A stretch of 64,000 nt of DNA from Solibacillus sp. FSL H8-0538 (GTDB lineage: Bacteria; Bacillota; Bacilli; Bacillales_A; Planococcaceae), in the NCBI RefSeq assembly GCF_038003525.1, contig NZ_JBBOPI010000001.1, positions 363,001 to 427,000 of the forward strand, written 5' to 3'. Positions 18,769 through 26,771 of this stretch are shown here, one piece after another (position 1 is the first letter of the stretch; each line of letters opens with the position of its first letter). The notes beneath the pieces are model-generated. The model worked only from the letters and a program-made list of their open reading frames with translations. It had not been told where the DNA came from and did not search any database. Position numbers and translations under genes: made by a program.

Positions 18769-20793
18769 TTACTTTTTCATTTTATATAGGGATCCGATTT
18801 CTTTTTCAGAAACGGGCTTGCTAATGAAGTAGCCTTGAACCGCGTCACAGCCATAGCTTGCAAGGAGCTGCCGTTGTTCGGTAGTTTCAACACCTTCTGC
18901 TACAACGGTTAAGTTCATTGATTTCCCGAACTGTACCATACCGTGCATGAGTTGTTGGGATTTCTCTGATTTTAACAGTGAGTTCGTAAATGTTTGGTCA
19001 ATCTTTAAAATTTGGATTGGTAGTAATTGCATATAGCGGAACGATGCATAGCCAGTACCGAAATCATCTAGCGCAAAGATGATTCCTTTATTTTCAAGAG
19101 CGCGCATTTGCTTAATGATGGATGTTTCCGCTTCTGCTTCCAAGGCAAATTTCTCAGTAATTTCAATTTGTAGTAAATTTGCTGGACAGCCTGTGCGTTC
19201 GAGCGTTTCTAAAATAGATTTCGCCATATTTTTATCGCGGAACTCTCGTACAGATGAGTTTATACTCACTTTTAAATCAATGCCCGCATCACGCCAAGCA
19301 AGTGCCTGTTCACATGCTTTTTCGATCATGAACGACCCGATATTGTTAATTAAGCCCGTTTCTTCGGCGATTGGAATTAATTCATCGGGCGAAACGACTC
19401 CGATAACCTCGTCATCCCAACGTACTAGTGCCTCAACTGCTGTAATTTTTCCTGTGTTTAAATCTAATTGGGGCTGATAAAGAACCTTTAGATTTTTTTG
19501 ATCCAGTGCAAGTAGTAGTCGTTTTTCTACAATTGATTTTCGGTTTAACGCTTGATGCGTTGCTTTTGATAGTGAAACAATGCTATCGCCACCAGCTTGG
19601 CGCACCGTGTTAATTGTAGCGAGCGAGGCCTTCATCATTTGTGAGAATGTTGATTGATCTTCAGGGAAGCGCGTAATGCCACCACTAATAGAAATTGGCA
19701 CAGCAATATTGCCGTTATAAATCGGATGCTGCTGTAAATAATGAAGGAAACCCTGTGTAAACCACTCCGGAAGAGGCGTAATGACAACGAATTCATTTTC
19801 GTTAATACGCGCCATTGTACTATCCTGGAAATACATTTTTAAACGCTTAGTAAATTCAAGAATTAAATTATTGCCAGCGTTGTCATCGTGTAAGTCTTTA
19901 ATTGTATAAAACTTATCGATACTCATATAAACGAACGAGAAATGGCGGCCATCTGCAGTCATTTCAGTAATTACCTGCTCGAGGCGGTGCGCATTCATTA
20001 AACCTGTTTCCGTATCAATGTAGGCGATTTTCTCAAGCTGAAGCTGGATCATTTTATCTTTAGTAATATCCTTTTCAATAAGCAGGAAACGTGTATTTTC
20101 TGAATTTTGGCTAATCGTCGGGATAGCTGTCAAGTAAACCCAGTAAGGCTGTTCATCCTTCGTAAGTTTTTCGACCTCACCTTGCCAAATTTGCCCGTTA
20201 TTTAAAGTTTTCCAAATGTTTTTAACAATTTTTACGCTGCTCTCTTTACTTGGGAATAGCTGCCAGATGGTTTTGCCTAGAACACGCTTTGGCGTCCAGT
20301 GACTTGCCTTTAGAAATTGCTGATTGCTATTAATAATGAAACCTTCATTGTCTAGTGTCACCATCATAAACGAAGAGTGGATTCCATTCATTAAGTCCAT
20401 TAAAAGCTGTTGCTGATCATCCAATGTACGGATTAATCCAGTTGGTAGACAAAGAATGTATACTGCTGCCTCATTATTAAAAATCCCAGGTTTTGTAATA
20501 ATGGAGACGTCGATTAGCTGTTCGTTTTTCGCTAAAACTTGTATATGGTCAAATCGTAGCGTTTGTGTACTTTGTACAATCGTGTGCCATATACCTTCTC
20601 TTACTGGTGAAAATAACGTATCGGTAATGGATTTTTCAGAGGACGATGTAAAATTTGCTGTTGTGTAGCCAAATAATTGTGTATTTGATTCATTCCAATC
20701 CACTACATGTCCATGTAAATTAACAATAAAAGATGGGAAAGGAGCTAAATTCAATAATTCGCTATTCGGATTGTAAATTTGTTCTTTAGTCAT
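18769..20793 (-). CDS. PAS-PAS-GGDEF(degenerate)-EAL cyclic-di-GMP phosphodiesterase
   Basis: 674-residue soluble signalling protein. Two PAS domains (about 15-110 and 135-245) precede a GGDEF-like domain. The active-site GGDEF motif of that domain reads INENEF (in ARINENEFVVI), so cyclase activity is unlikely. The EAL domain looks catalytic: EALVRW, EITE, LDDFGTGYASF, KIDQTF, AEGVET and QGYFISKP are all present. Predicted role: hydrolysis of c-di-GMP under control of PAS-sensed signals, with the GGDEF domain perhaps binding GTP. No membrane helices; monocistronic. Confidence 0.85.
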   Translation of the reverse strand: MTKEQIYNPNSELLNLAPFPSFIVNLHGHVVDWNESNTQLFGYTTANFTSSSEKSITDTLFSPVREGIWHTIVQSTQTLRFDHIQVLAKNEQLIDVSIITKPGIFNNEAAVYILCLPTGLIRTLDDQQQLLMDLMNGIHSSFMMVTLDNEGFIINSNQQFLKASHWTPKRVLGKTIWQLFPSKESSVKIVKNIWKTLNNGQIWQGEVEKLTKDEQPYWVYLTAIPTISQNSENTRFLLIEKDITKDKMIQLQLEKIAYIDTETGLMNAHRLEQVITEMTADGRHFSFVYMSIDKFYTIKDLHDDNAGNNLILEFTKRLKMYFQDSTMARINENEFVVITPLPEWFTQGFLHYLQQHPIYNGNIAVPISISGGITRFPEDQSTFSQMMKASLATINTVRQAGGDSIVSLSKATHQALNRKSIVEKRLLLALDQKNLKVLYQPQLDLNTGKITAVEALVRWDDEVIGVVSPDELIPIAEETGLINNIGSFMIEKACEQALAWRDAGIDLKVSINSSVREFRDKNMAKSILETLERTGCPANLLQIEITEKFALEAEAETSIIKQMRALENKGIIFALDDFGTGYASFRYMQLLPIQILKIDQTFTNSLLKSEKSQQLMHGMVQFGKSMNLTVVAEGVETTEQRQLLASYGCDAVQGYFISKPVSEKEIGSLYKMKK

Positions 20794-21630
20794 GAATTTC
20801 GTCTCCTCAATTCGTAGATATATACTATTATTATAAATAAACTACGTCAGTTAGTCATTAGTATTATGATGGTAATATTTTGATAGGCAATAGTTCTAGA
20901 ATAATGCTACTTTTAAACTAGGTGAATTACAAAAAAATATAAAAAAACAATAAAATGGATATTCAGTGTGTTAAATAACAATGTTGTTTAAAAATTAGAT
21001 TTCATTATGAATAAATAGATGCCAAATACCGATTCAAACAATAAATTAGTGCCATGTCAATAATTTTAATTTATTCAAAGAAAAATACATAGTTTAGAGA
21101 TTAGACATTTCCAATTAGATTTAACAGATTATTCGGAATTTATAGTAGTAAATTTTACTGATTTGCTACTAGATCCACTGGAACTATCAACTAGAAATAA
21201 CTCCTCCTAAAGGGATTTTTTGAAAGTAAGTGAGAAAGGTTTCTACAAGGTATTATTAACCAAACTTACTAGAAAAATAAAGTGGGTAATAATAACTTAG
21301 TAAGAAAAAGGAAATTAAAATCTATAACTTCATCCCCATTTTGGATTTGTTTAAGAGAGAAATAATTTTATTGATTAAAGAAAATAAGTGGTAATTAGAG
21401 AAAAAATGTGAATAGTAAAAGGGGCGGGATGGACAGTTTTATTTAATAACAATACTGAAATTAATAGCATATAAATACTAACTGTTTCATAAATGTGGCG
21501 AAATTGTTAACTTTCGAATGGTCGGGTCATGTTTAAGGGGGGGCACTGAAATAGCCAGATTGTCAACCTTAGTGCTGACGGTTGTTCGTTCTAATACACG
21601 GGAAATTATGTCATAATAGAAATCAATTTA
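20794..21630. other. Gene-free AT-rich region
   Basis: About 840 bases of very AT-rich sequence between divergent genes. No frame with a credible start, ribosome binding site and composition was found on either strand. It should hold the promoters of the EAL-domain gene and the ABC exporter operon. No structured RNA that I recognise. Confidence 0.4.
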
Positions 21631-21647
21631 TATTCGGAAACCGAATA
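21631..21647. promoter_or_regulatory. Inverted repeat upstream of the ABC exporter operon
   Basis: TATTCGG-AAA-CCGAATA, a perfect 7-bp inverted repeat ending four bases before the GGGGGTG ribosome binding site. The position suits a repressor operator or a 5' hairpin limiting translation; no adjacent regulator gene is present. Confidence 0.4.
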
Positions 21648-21664
21648 ATTTAGGGGGTGCCTTA

Positions 21665-23395
21665 GTGAAAACAGTATTTAACTATGTAAAGCCGTATAGA
21701 TGGCCTGTATGTATTGCGATATGTTTAATGTTGTTTGAGTTATTTGTGGAGCTGATTCAGCCGTTAATTATGGCTAAAATTATAGATGAAGGAATACTAC
21801 TTGGGAATGCAGATGCAGTGTGGCATTACGGGTTAATGATGTTCGGCCTGTCTATTGTTTCTTTATTGGCGGGGATTACGAATTCTTATTTTTCTTCCCA
21901 TGTAGCACAGAGCTTCGGCTTTGATTTACGCAATGCGCTATTTAGTAAAATCCAGTCATTTTCCATGGCGACCTATTTGCGTTTTCCAACATCTGGGCTC
22001 ATTACGCGTCTAACAAGCGATATTTCACAGGTGCAAAATGTACTCTTTATGAGCTTACGAATAATGTTGAGGGCACCGCTATCGGTTATTGGTAGTATTG
22101 TCATGGCATTTGTCGTCAATGCAAAAATGGCGCTTTTTTTATTAATCGGTGCCCCGATTTTAGTAATCTTCCTCGCTTTCATGGTAGTGAAGGGCGTGAA
22201 GTATTTTAGCTTGGTGCAAACGCGTCTGGACCGTGTGAACCGGGTACTTCAGGAAAGCTTGCAGGCGATACGTTTAGTGAAGGCGTATATGCGGAGTACA
22301 TATGAAGCGAGCCGTTTTGATAAAGTGGCAAGCTCACTCAAACTAGATACGGTCAAGGCGCTGCGGGTGATGGAGTTGATCATGCCCGTGCTACTACTCA
22401 TTATGAATTTAAGTTTACTTGCGGTGCTATGGTTCGGCAGTCAAGAAATTGGCAAGGGCAATGCGCAAGTGGGCGATCTTGTCGCGGTTGTGAACTATGC
22501 GATGCGGGTGACGGGAATGTTTTCGATGTTTGCTTTTATTATCATTGCTTTTTCTCGTGCGAAAGCATCGGCGGATCGTGTGGAGGAAGTGCTGCTTGTG
22601 GAGGATGGAATTGAGGTGTTAAAAACTCATGAGGTAGTAGCTACAAAAGATACTGCTTCAATTGGCACGCTTCGTTTTGACCATGTTTCCTTCTATTATA
22701 ATGACGGTGTACCGGTGCTTCAGGATGTTTCGTTTACGGTGGCAGCGGGTGAAAAGCTAGCCATTATGGGGGCGACAGGTGCCGGGAAATCGACATTACT
22801 TAGCTTAATTCCACGCTTTTATGAGGCGACGGAGGGCGATATATTCGTGAATGGTCGCAACGTGCAGAGCTGGGCTTTAGATGATCTGCGTGCCAGTGTT
22901 GGCTTTGTGCCGCAGCAATCAACGTTGTTCACAGGTTCGATTTATGAAAATCTGAGCTGGGGTAAGGAGGGCGCTGTGTTAGAGGAAGTGCAGGCTGCTG
23001 CTGGACAGGCACAAATTCACGATGCAGTGGAAAGCTTCCCGAATGCGTACGAAACGCGCGTTGGCCAAAAAGGTGTAAATTTATCTGGTGGGCAAAAGCA
23101 GCGTCTCTCGATTGCACGGGCACTTCTACGCAATGCGCAACTACTAATTTTAGATGATAGTACGAGTGCACTTGATGTGAAAACGGAGGCTGCGCTTTGG
23201 GAAGCGTTAGAGTATGAGCGCGCGACGATGCTAATCGTCACACAAAAAATTGGGACAGCACGCGGTGCGGACAAAATTTTATTACTCAATGAAGGACGCG
23301 TTGTTGCTTTTGGCACACATACCGAATTAATTCGTACGAGTATGCTTTATCAAAAAATTGCGCAGTCGCAGCAGGAGGGGGAGGCAAACGGATGA
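21665..23395 (+). CDS. Heterodimeric ABC exporter, subunit with degenerate site
   Basis: 576 residues: six membrane helices (1-310) and an ATP-binding domain with Walker A GATGAGKST (about residue 370) and signature LSGGQKQRLS. The catalytic Glu after Walker B is Asp (LLILDDSTSALD) and the switch His is Gln (MLIVTQKIG). This is the pattern of the inactive nucleotide site in heterodimeric multidrug exporters (BmrCD, LmrCD, TM287/288). Start is GTG after GGGGGTG. The stop overlaps the next gene's ATG by four bases, so the two subunits are coupled. Confidence 0.88.
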   Translation: MKTVFNYVKPYRWPVCIAICLMLFELFVELIQPLIMAKIIDEGILLGNADAVWHYGLMMFGLSIVSLLAGITNSYFSSHVAQSFGFDLRNALFSKIQSFSMATYLRFPTSGLITRLTSDISQVQNVLFMSLRIMLRAPLSVIGSIVMAFVVNAKMALFLLIGAPILVIFLAFMVVKGVKYFSLVQTRLDRVNRVLQESLQAIRLVKAYMRSTYEASRFDKVASSLKLDTVKALRVMELIMPVLLLIMNLSLLAVLWFGSQEIGKGNAQVGDLVAVVNYAMRVTGMFSMFAFIIIAFSRAKASADRVEEVLLVEDGIEVLKTHEVVATKDTASIGTLRFDHVSFYYNDGVPVLQDVSFTVAAGEKLAIMGATGAGKSTLLSLIPRFYEATEGDIFVNGRNVQSWALDDLRASVGFVPQQSTLFTGSIYENLSWGKEGAVLEEVQAAAGQAQIHDAVESFPNAYETRVGQKGVNLSGGQKQRLSIARALLRNAQLLILDDSTSALDVKTEAALWEALEYERATMLIVTQKIGTARGADKILLLNEGRVVAFGTHTELIRTSMLYQKIAQSQQEGEANG

Positions 23396-25218
23396 AATTT
23401 TTTGAAAAACCTTTTGGCTACGAGCGCATTTTAATGAAGGAAGATTTACAAAAGCGAACGAAAAAGAAAAAAGGACCTCGTGCCAGTGACTGGAAGGCGA
23501 CACTTGACCGCATTTGGAAAATTGTTGATGAGCAGCGGGCATTACTTGTGTTCGTGCTTGTAATGGTAGTGGTTAGCTCGGTGCTCGCACTAGTCGGGCC
23601 GTTTTTAATTGGTCAGATTATTGATCAATATGTTGTGCCAAAGCGTTACGGGGACATGTTGCCAATGCTTGCAGGGTTGATTGGGGTATATATTGTATTG
23701 TCCATTTCATTATTTCTGCAAAATTACTGGATGATTGGCATTGCCCAGCAGACGATTTACCGAATGCGAACGGGCCTGTTTAGTCATTTACTGCGCCTGC
23801 CGGTGACGTTTTTTGATAAGCGACAGCACGGTGAGTTGATGAGCCGCGCGACAAATGATATTGAAGCAGTCAGCTCCACACTAAATAGTGCGTTTATTCA
23901 AGTGTTCTCCAGTGTGTTGACGCTTGTCGGGACACTGGTTGTCATGCTGTATTTAAGCCCATTACTGACGTTGCTGACGATGAGTATTATTCCGCTGATG
24001 TTTCTGGCGATGCGCTGGATTACAAATCGAACGGGTAAATTATTTAAAGAACAACAAGCCGCGGTTGGTGCACTGAACGGCATGATTGAAGAGACAATTT
24101 CCGGGCAGCGTGTGGTGAAGGCATTTTCGCAGGAGGAACGAGTAAAGGCAGAGTTCTTAGAAAAAAGTGAGCGCTTGCGTACGACTGGATTTTGGGCACT
24201 TTCTTACTCTGGTTACATCCCAAAAGTGATGAATGCGCTCAATAATATGAGCTTTGCGATTGTCGCAGGGATTGGCGGCTTGCTCGCACTAAACGGCCAC
24301 GTGACAATAGGTACGATCGTTATTTTCACCGAATATGCTCGCCAGTTTACGCGTCCGCTCAATGATTTGGCGAACCAATTTAATACGGTGCTGTCTGCAA
24401 TTGCTGGTGCTGAGCGCGTGTTTGCAATACTGGACGAGGCACAGGAAGTGGACACAGGAAAAGTGCCGATGACGCATGAACTTCGTGGTGCTGTAGAGTT
24501 CCAAAATGTTTCATTTAAATATGAACTCGCAGAAGAAGAGCTAACGTTGGATGGAGTGAGTTTTCGCGTCGCACCTGGCCAAACTGCCGCACTCGTTGGC
24601 GCAACAGGAGCGGGCAAGACGACGATTATGCAGGTGCTCGCAAGGTTTTATGATGTGGCGGGTGGCTCCGTGCGCTTTGATGATGTGGACGTGCGTGATA
24701 TACCGCGCGAAACACTTCGTAGTCAAATGGCATTCGTCCTGCAAGATCCTTTTTTATTTGAGGCGAGCGTGTATGACAATATTCGGTACGGGGCATTGGA
24801 TGCGAGTGATGAGGAGATTGTGGCAGCTGCCAAAAAAGCGAATGCGCATGAGTTTATTATGAAGCTTCCAAAAGGCTATGATACCGTGCTGACCGCTGAT
24901 GGCGCCGAAATTTCACAAGGGCAAAAGCAACTGCTGTCGATTGCACGAGCGCTAGTAGCCGATCCGGTTATTTTATTGTTGGACGAGGCGACGAGCAGTA
25001 TTGATACCGTGACGGAAATGAAAATCCAAGAAGCGTTAGAGGTGCTCATGGCTGGACGCACAAGCTTTGTCATCGCACATCGATTGAATACAGTACGTGG
25101 GGCGGATCTTGTATTTGTCATGCAAAAGGGACGGCTTGTGGAGGCAGGTCCTCAGGCAGAACTTCTTGCACGTGGAGGGATTTATGCAAGCATGCTGAAG
25201 GCGGGGATTGAGGAATAG
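23392..25218 (+). CDS. Heterodimeric ABC exporter, catalytic subunit
   Basis: 608 residues with a basic N-terminal extension (RTKKKKGPR), six membrane helices (about 50-350) and an ATPase domain. Walker A is GATGAGKTT; Walker B and catalytic Glu are canonical (LLLDEATSSID) and the switch His is present (SFVIAHRLN). The signature is the variant ISQGQKQ. Together with the upstream subunit this gives one normal and one degenerate ATP site. Likely drug or lipid export; the substrate is unknown. Confidence 0.88.
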   Translation: MKFFEKPFGYERILMKEDLQKRTKKKKGPRASDWKATLDRIWKIVDEQRALLVFVLVMVVVSSVLALVGPFLIGQIIDQYVVPKRYGDMLPMLAGLIGVYIVLSISLFLQNYWMIGIAQQTIYRMRTGLFSHLLRLPVTFFDKRQHGELMSRATNDIEAVSSTLNSAFIQVFSSVLTLVGTLVVMLYLSPLLTLLTMSIIPLMFLAMRWITNRTGKLFKEQQAAVGALNGMIEETISGQRVVKAFSQEERVKAEFLEKSERLRTTGFWALSYSGYIPKVMNALNNMSFAIVAGIGGLLALNGHVTIGTIVIFTEYARQFTRPLNDLANQFNTVLSAIAGAERVFAILDEAQEVDTGKVPMTHELRGAVEFQNVSFKYELAEEELTLDGVSFRVAPGQTAALVGATGAGKTTIMQVLARFYDVAGGSVRFDDVDVRDIPRETLRSQMAFVLQDPFLFEASVYDNIRYGALDASDEEIVAAAKKANAHEFIMKLPKGYDTVLTADGAEISQGQKQLLSIARALVADPVILLLDEATSSIDTVTEMKIQEALEVLMAGRTSFVIAHRLNTVRGADLVFVMQKGRLVEAGPQAELLARGGIYASMLKAGIEE

Positions 25219-25224
25219 ATGAGA

Positions 25225-25290
25225 ACGTTCAGAAGCCGTTTATAGCAAGGCGCGTTCACCTCTCAAATTAGTGCGTTTACAATTTCTCTT
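25225..25290. repeat. Diverged CGCACTAAA-type repeats
   Basis: Contains GCGCGTTCAC and AATTAGTGCGTTTAC, reverse-orientation versions of the GTGAACGCACTAA repeat seen near 4.4 and 30 kb. Confidence 0.35.
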
Positions 25291-25364
25291 TATTCAACAG
25301 TTGCGGCATCCTAAAACCTCCTCTAAAATAAGGACATAATTTAATTTGAAGTGGAGTATTATAC

Positions 25365-26237
25365 ATGAATTTTTCAATAATTACTGTGTCATTTCCGATT
25401 GATGAGGAAACTCATGCGGAAATTAATACGTTATGTAGAGAGGCGGCGACAACAGACGGCAGTTGCTATAACATAGTGTTGAATTTGCCGTTTGCCAAAA
25501 GCTATGAAACGAAGGGTTTTTATGTACTCGCTTATGATGATGACAAGGATCAGCTTGTAGGGGCGGCAAGTGCTGTTGATATAATGGGGCTCAACACCTA
25601 TGAATGGTCAATTTTAGTGGCACCGATGTATCGACAGCTCGGGATTGGGGATGTACTGCTAAATGTGTTGCGTGAAGGCATGGAGGTGCGCGGTGCAGAA
25701 GGCGAGCTTGCATTAGCTGTTGAAGGCAAAACATACGCGCGTGAATTTTTAGAACGCCGCGGCTATATGTATAGCTTTTCTGAGGCGACGCTTGAAGCGA
25801 AGGCGGAAGTAATGACGCCTCGTATGGATTTAGAGATTCGCCCGTTCCAGTCCAAGGATACGGAGGAACTAGTTGATATTTTTAGTGAAGCATTCGGCGA
25901 TATGCGTGATGAATCTTTGGATTTAATTACGTATAATACGACGACGGCTGGGCTCATTTTATGGGTAGCGGAACTGGATGGTAAGGTTGTTGGTAGTGTC
26001 ACATCGCGCAAGGAAGGCGAAGTACAGTGGGTTACGGCGCTTGCGGTGCATCCAAAGTTTGAGGGGCGCGGTATCGGCTCCGGTTTACTAATGTGGATCA
26101 AGGATGTAGCACTGCGCGGCGGAGAGAAAACGATTTTACTCGACGTCGAAGTGGAAAATGATCGCGCTCTCGCTGTTTACGAAAAAGCAGGTTTTATGAA
26201 ATCCTCACAAATTGATTATTTTGTTTATGTAGGATAA
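25365..26237 (+). CDS. GNAT-family N-acetyltransferase (two domains)
   Basis: 290 residues with two GNAT-like halves. The C-terminal half (about 155-290) has the clear acetyl-CoA motif ALAVHPKFEGRGIGSGLLMW; the N-terminal half (about 40-140) has a weaker VAPMYRQLGIGDVLL motif. Such tandem GNATs act on small molecules or antibiotics in some relatives; no acceptor can be named here. Monocistronic, terminator downstream. Confidence 0.8.
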   Translation: MNFSIITVSFPIDEETHAEINTLCREAATTDGSCYNIVLNLPFAKSYETKGFYVLAYDDDKDQLVGAASAVDIMGLNTYEWSILVAPMYRQLGIGDVLLNVLREGMEVRGAEGELALAVEGKTYAREFLERRGYMYSFSEATLEAKAEVMTPRMDLEIRPFQSKDTEELVDIFSEAFGDMRDESLDLITYNTTTAGLILWVAELDGKVVGSVTSRKEGEVQWVTALAVHPKFEGRGIGSGLLMWIKDVALRGGEKTILLDVEVENDRALAVYEKAGFMKSSQIDYFVYVG

Positions 26238-26249
26238 ATTTTAATTGAA

Positions 26250-26296
26250 AAAGCAAGGGGAATCGTAACACCTGATTTCCCTTGCTTTCTTTTGTT
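26250..26296 (+). terminator. Terminator after the GNAT gene
   Basis: AAAGCAAGGGGAATC pairs with GATTTCCCTTGCTTT (one G-T pair), followed by CTTTTGTTT. Confidence 0.85.
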
Positions 26297-26519
26297 TCAT
26301 TTTAAACCACATGCAATAGTGACAGTTTATTTGAATAAATGGTGGGAATTTTGTTGAGTGGGCAAGCATTCCAATCAAAGGGAAATGCCGTCAGTTCAAG
26401 AACAATAGCTCAAGCTAGGTACATGGTTTCCGCTTCACAATTAGGGAACTCTACTACTGCTTTTTGTCGCATAAATGTGGCGGGGTACTCATACAATTAT
26501 ACAAAGAGGAGGAGGAATT

Positions 26520-26654
26520 ATGCGTTTACCTGCATTGCCAAAGGATGATGACAAGAAACAAGAGAAACGATCGAGTTGGGAAGTACTCCGAGAAGCAGTG
26601 GGAAAAAAAGTACCGCTTAAGAAGCCATTTTTTAAAATACCGAAACGTAAATAA
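26520..26654 (+). CDS. Small basic protein, 44 residues
   Basis: Begins MRLPALPKDDDKKQEKRSS and ends KKPFFKIPKRK. A very strong ribosome binding site (AGAGGAGGAGG) lies five bases before the ATG and a clean terminator follows at once, so it has all the marks of an expressed small gene. It is highly charged, about one third Lys/Arg, with a possible short amphipathic helix (SWEVLREAVGKKV). I do not recognise the family. Possible nucleic-acid-binding or membrane-peripheral peptide. Confidence 0.6.
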   Translation: MRLPALPKDDDKKQEKRSSWEVLREAVGKKVPLKKPFFKIPKRK

Positions 26655-26689
26655 AACAGCGTCCCGTTACTCTAGGGCGCTGTTTTTTT
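26653..26689 (+). terminator. Terminator of the small basic protein gene
   Basis: AAAACAGCGTCCC pairs with GGGCGCTGTTTT (one T-G pair), followed by T residues. Confidence 0.85.
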
Positions 26690-26698
26690 ATGAGGTTA

Positions 26699-26744
26699 AG
26701 AAAAGACATCACCTCGCCGTTTTTGGACGAGTTGTGTCTTTCTA
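26699..26744 (+). repeat. CTCGCCC hairpin repeat, copy 1
   Basis: AAAAGACATCACCTCGCC, a T-rich loop, then GGACGAGTTGTGTCTTTCT. Member of the dispersed hairpin family (other full copies near 32.0, 37.8, 39.2, 39.55 and 45.4 kb). Confidence 0.7.
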
Positions 26745-26771
26745 AATGTCGGAGAGCGGCTAACTGGAATA

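Noticed and set aside
26339-26745. Longer frames overlapping the 44-residue basic protein
   Set aside because: The strong ribosome binding site and terminator define the short gene; the longer frames cross the terminator or lack initiation signals.
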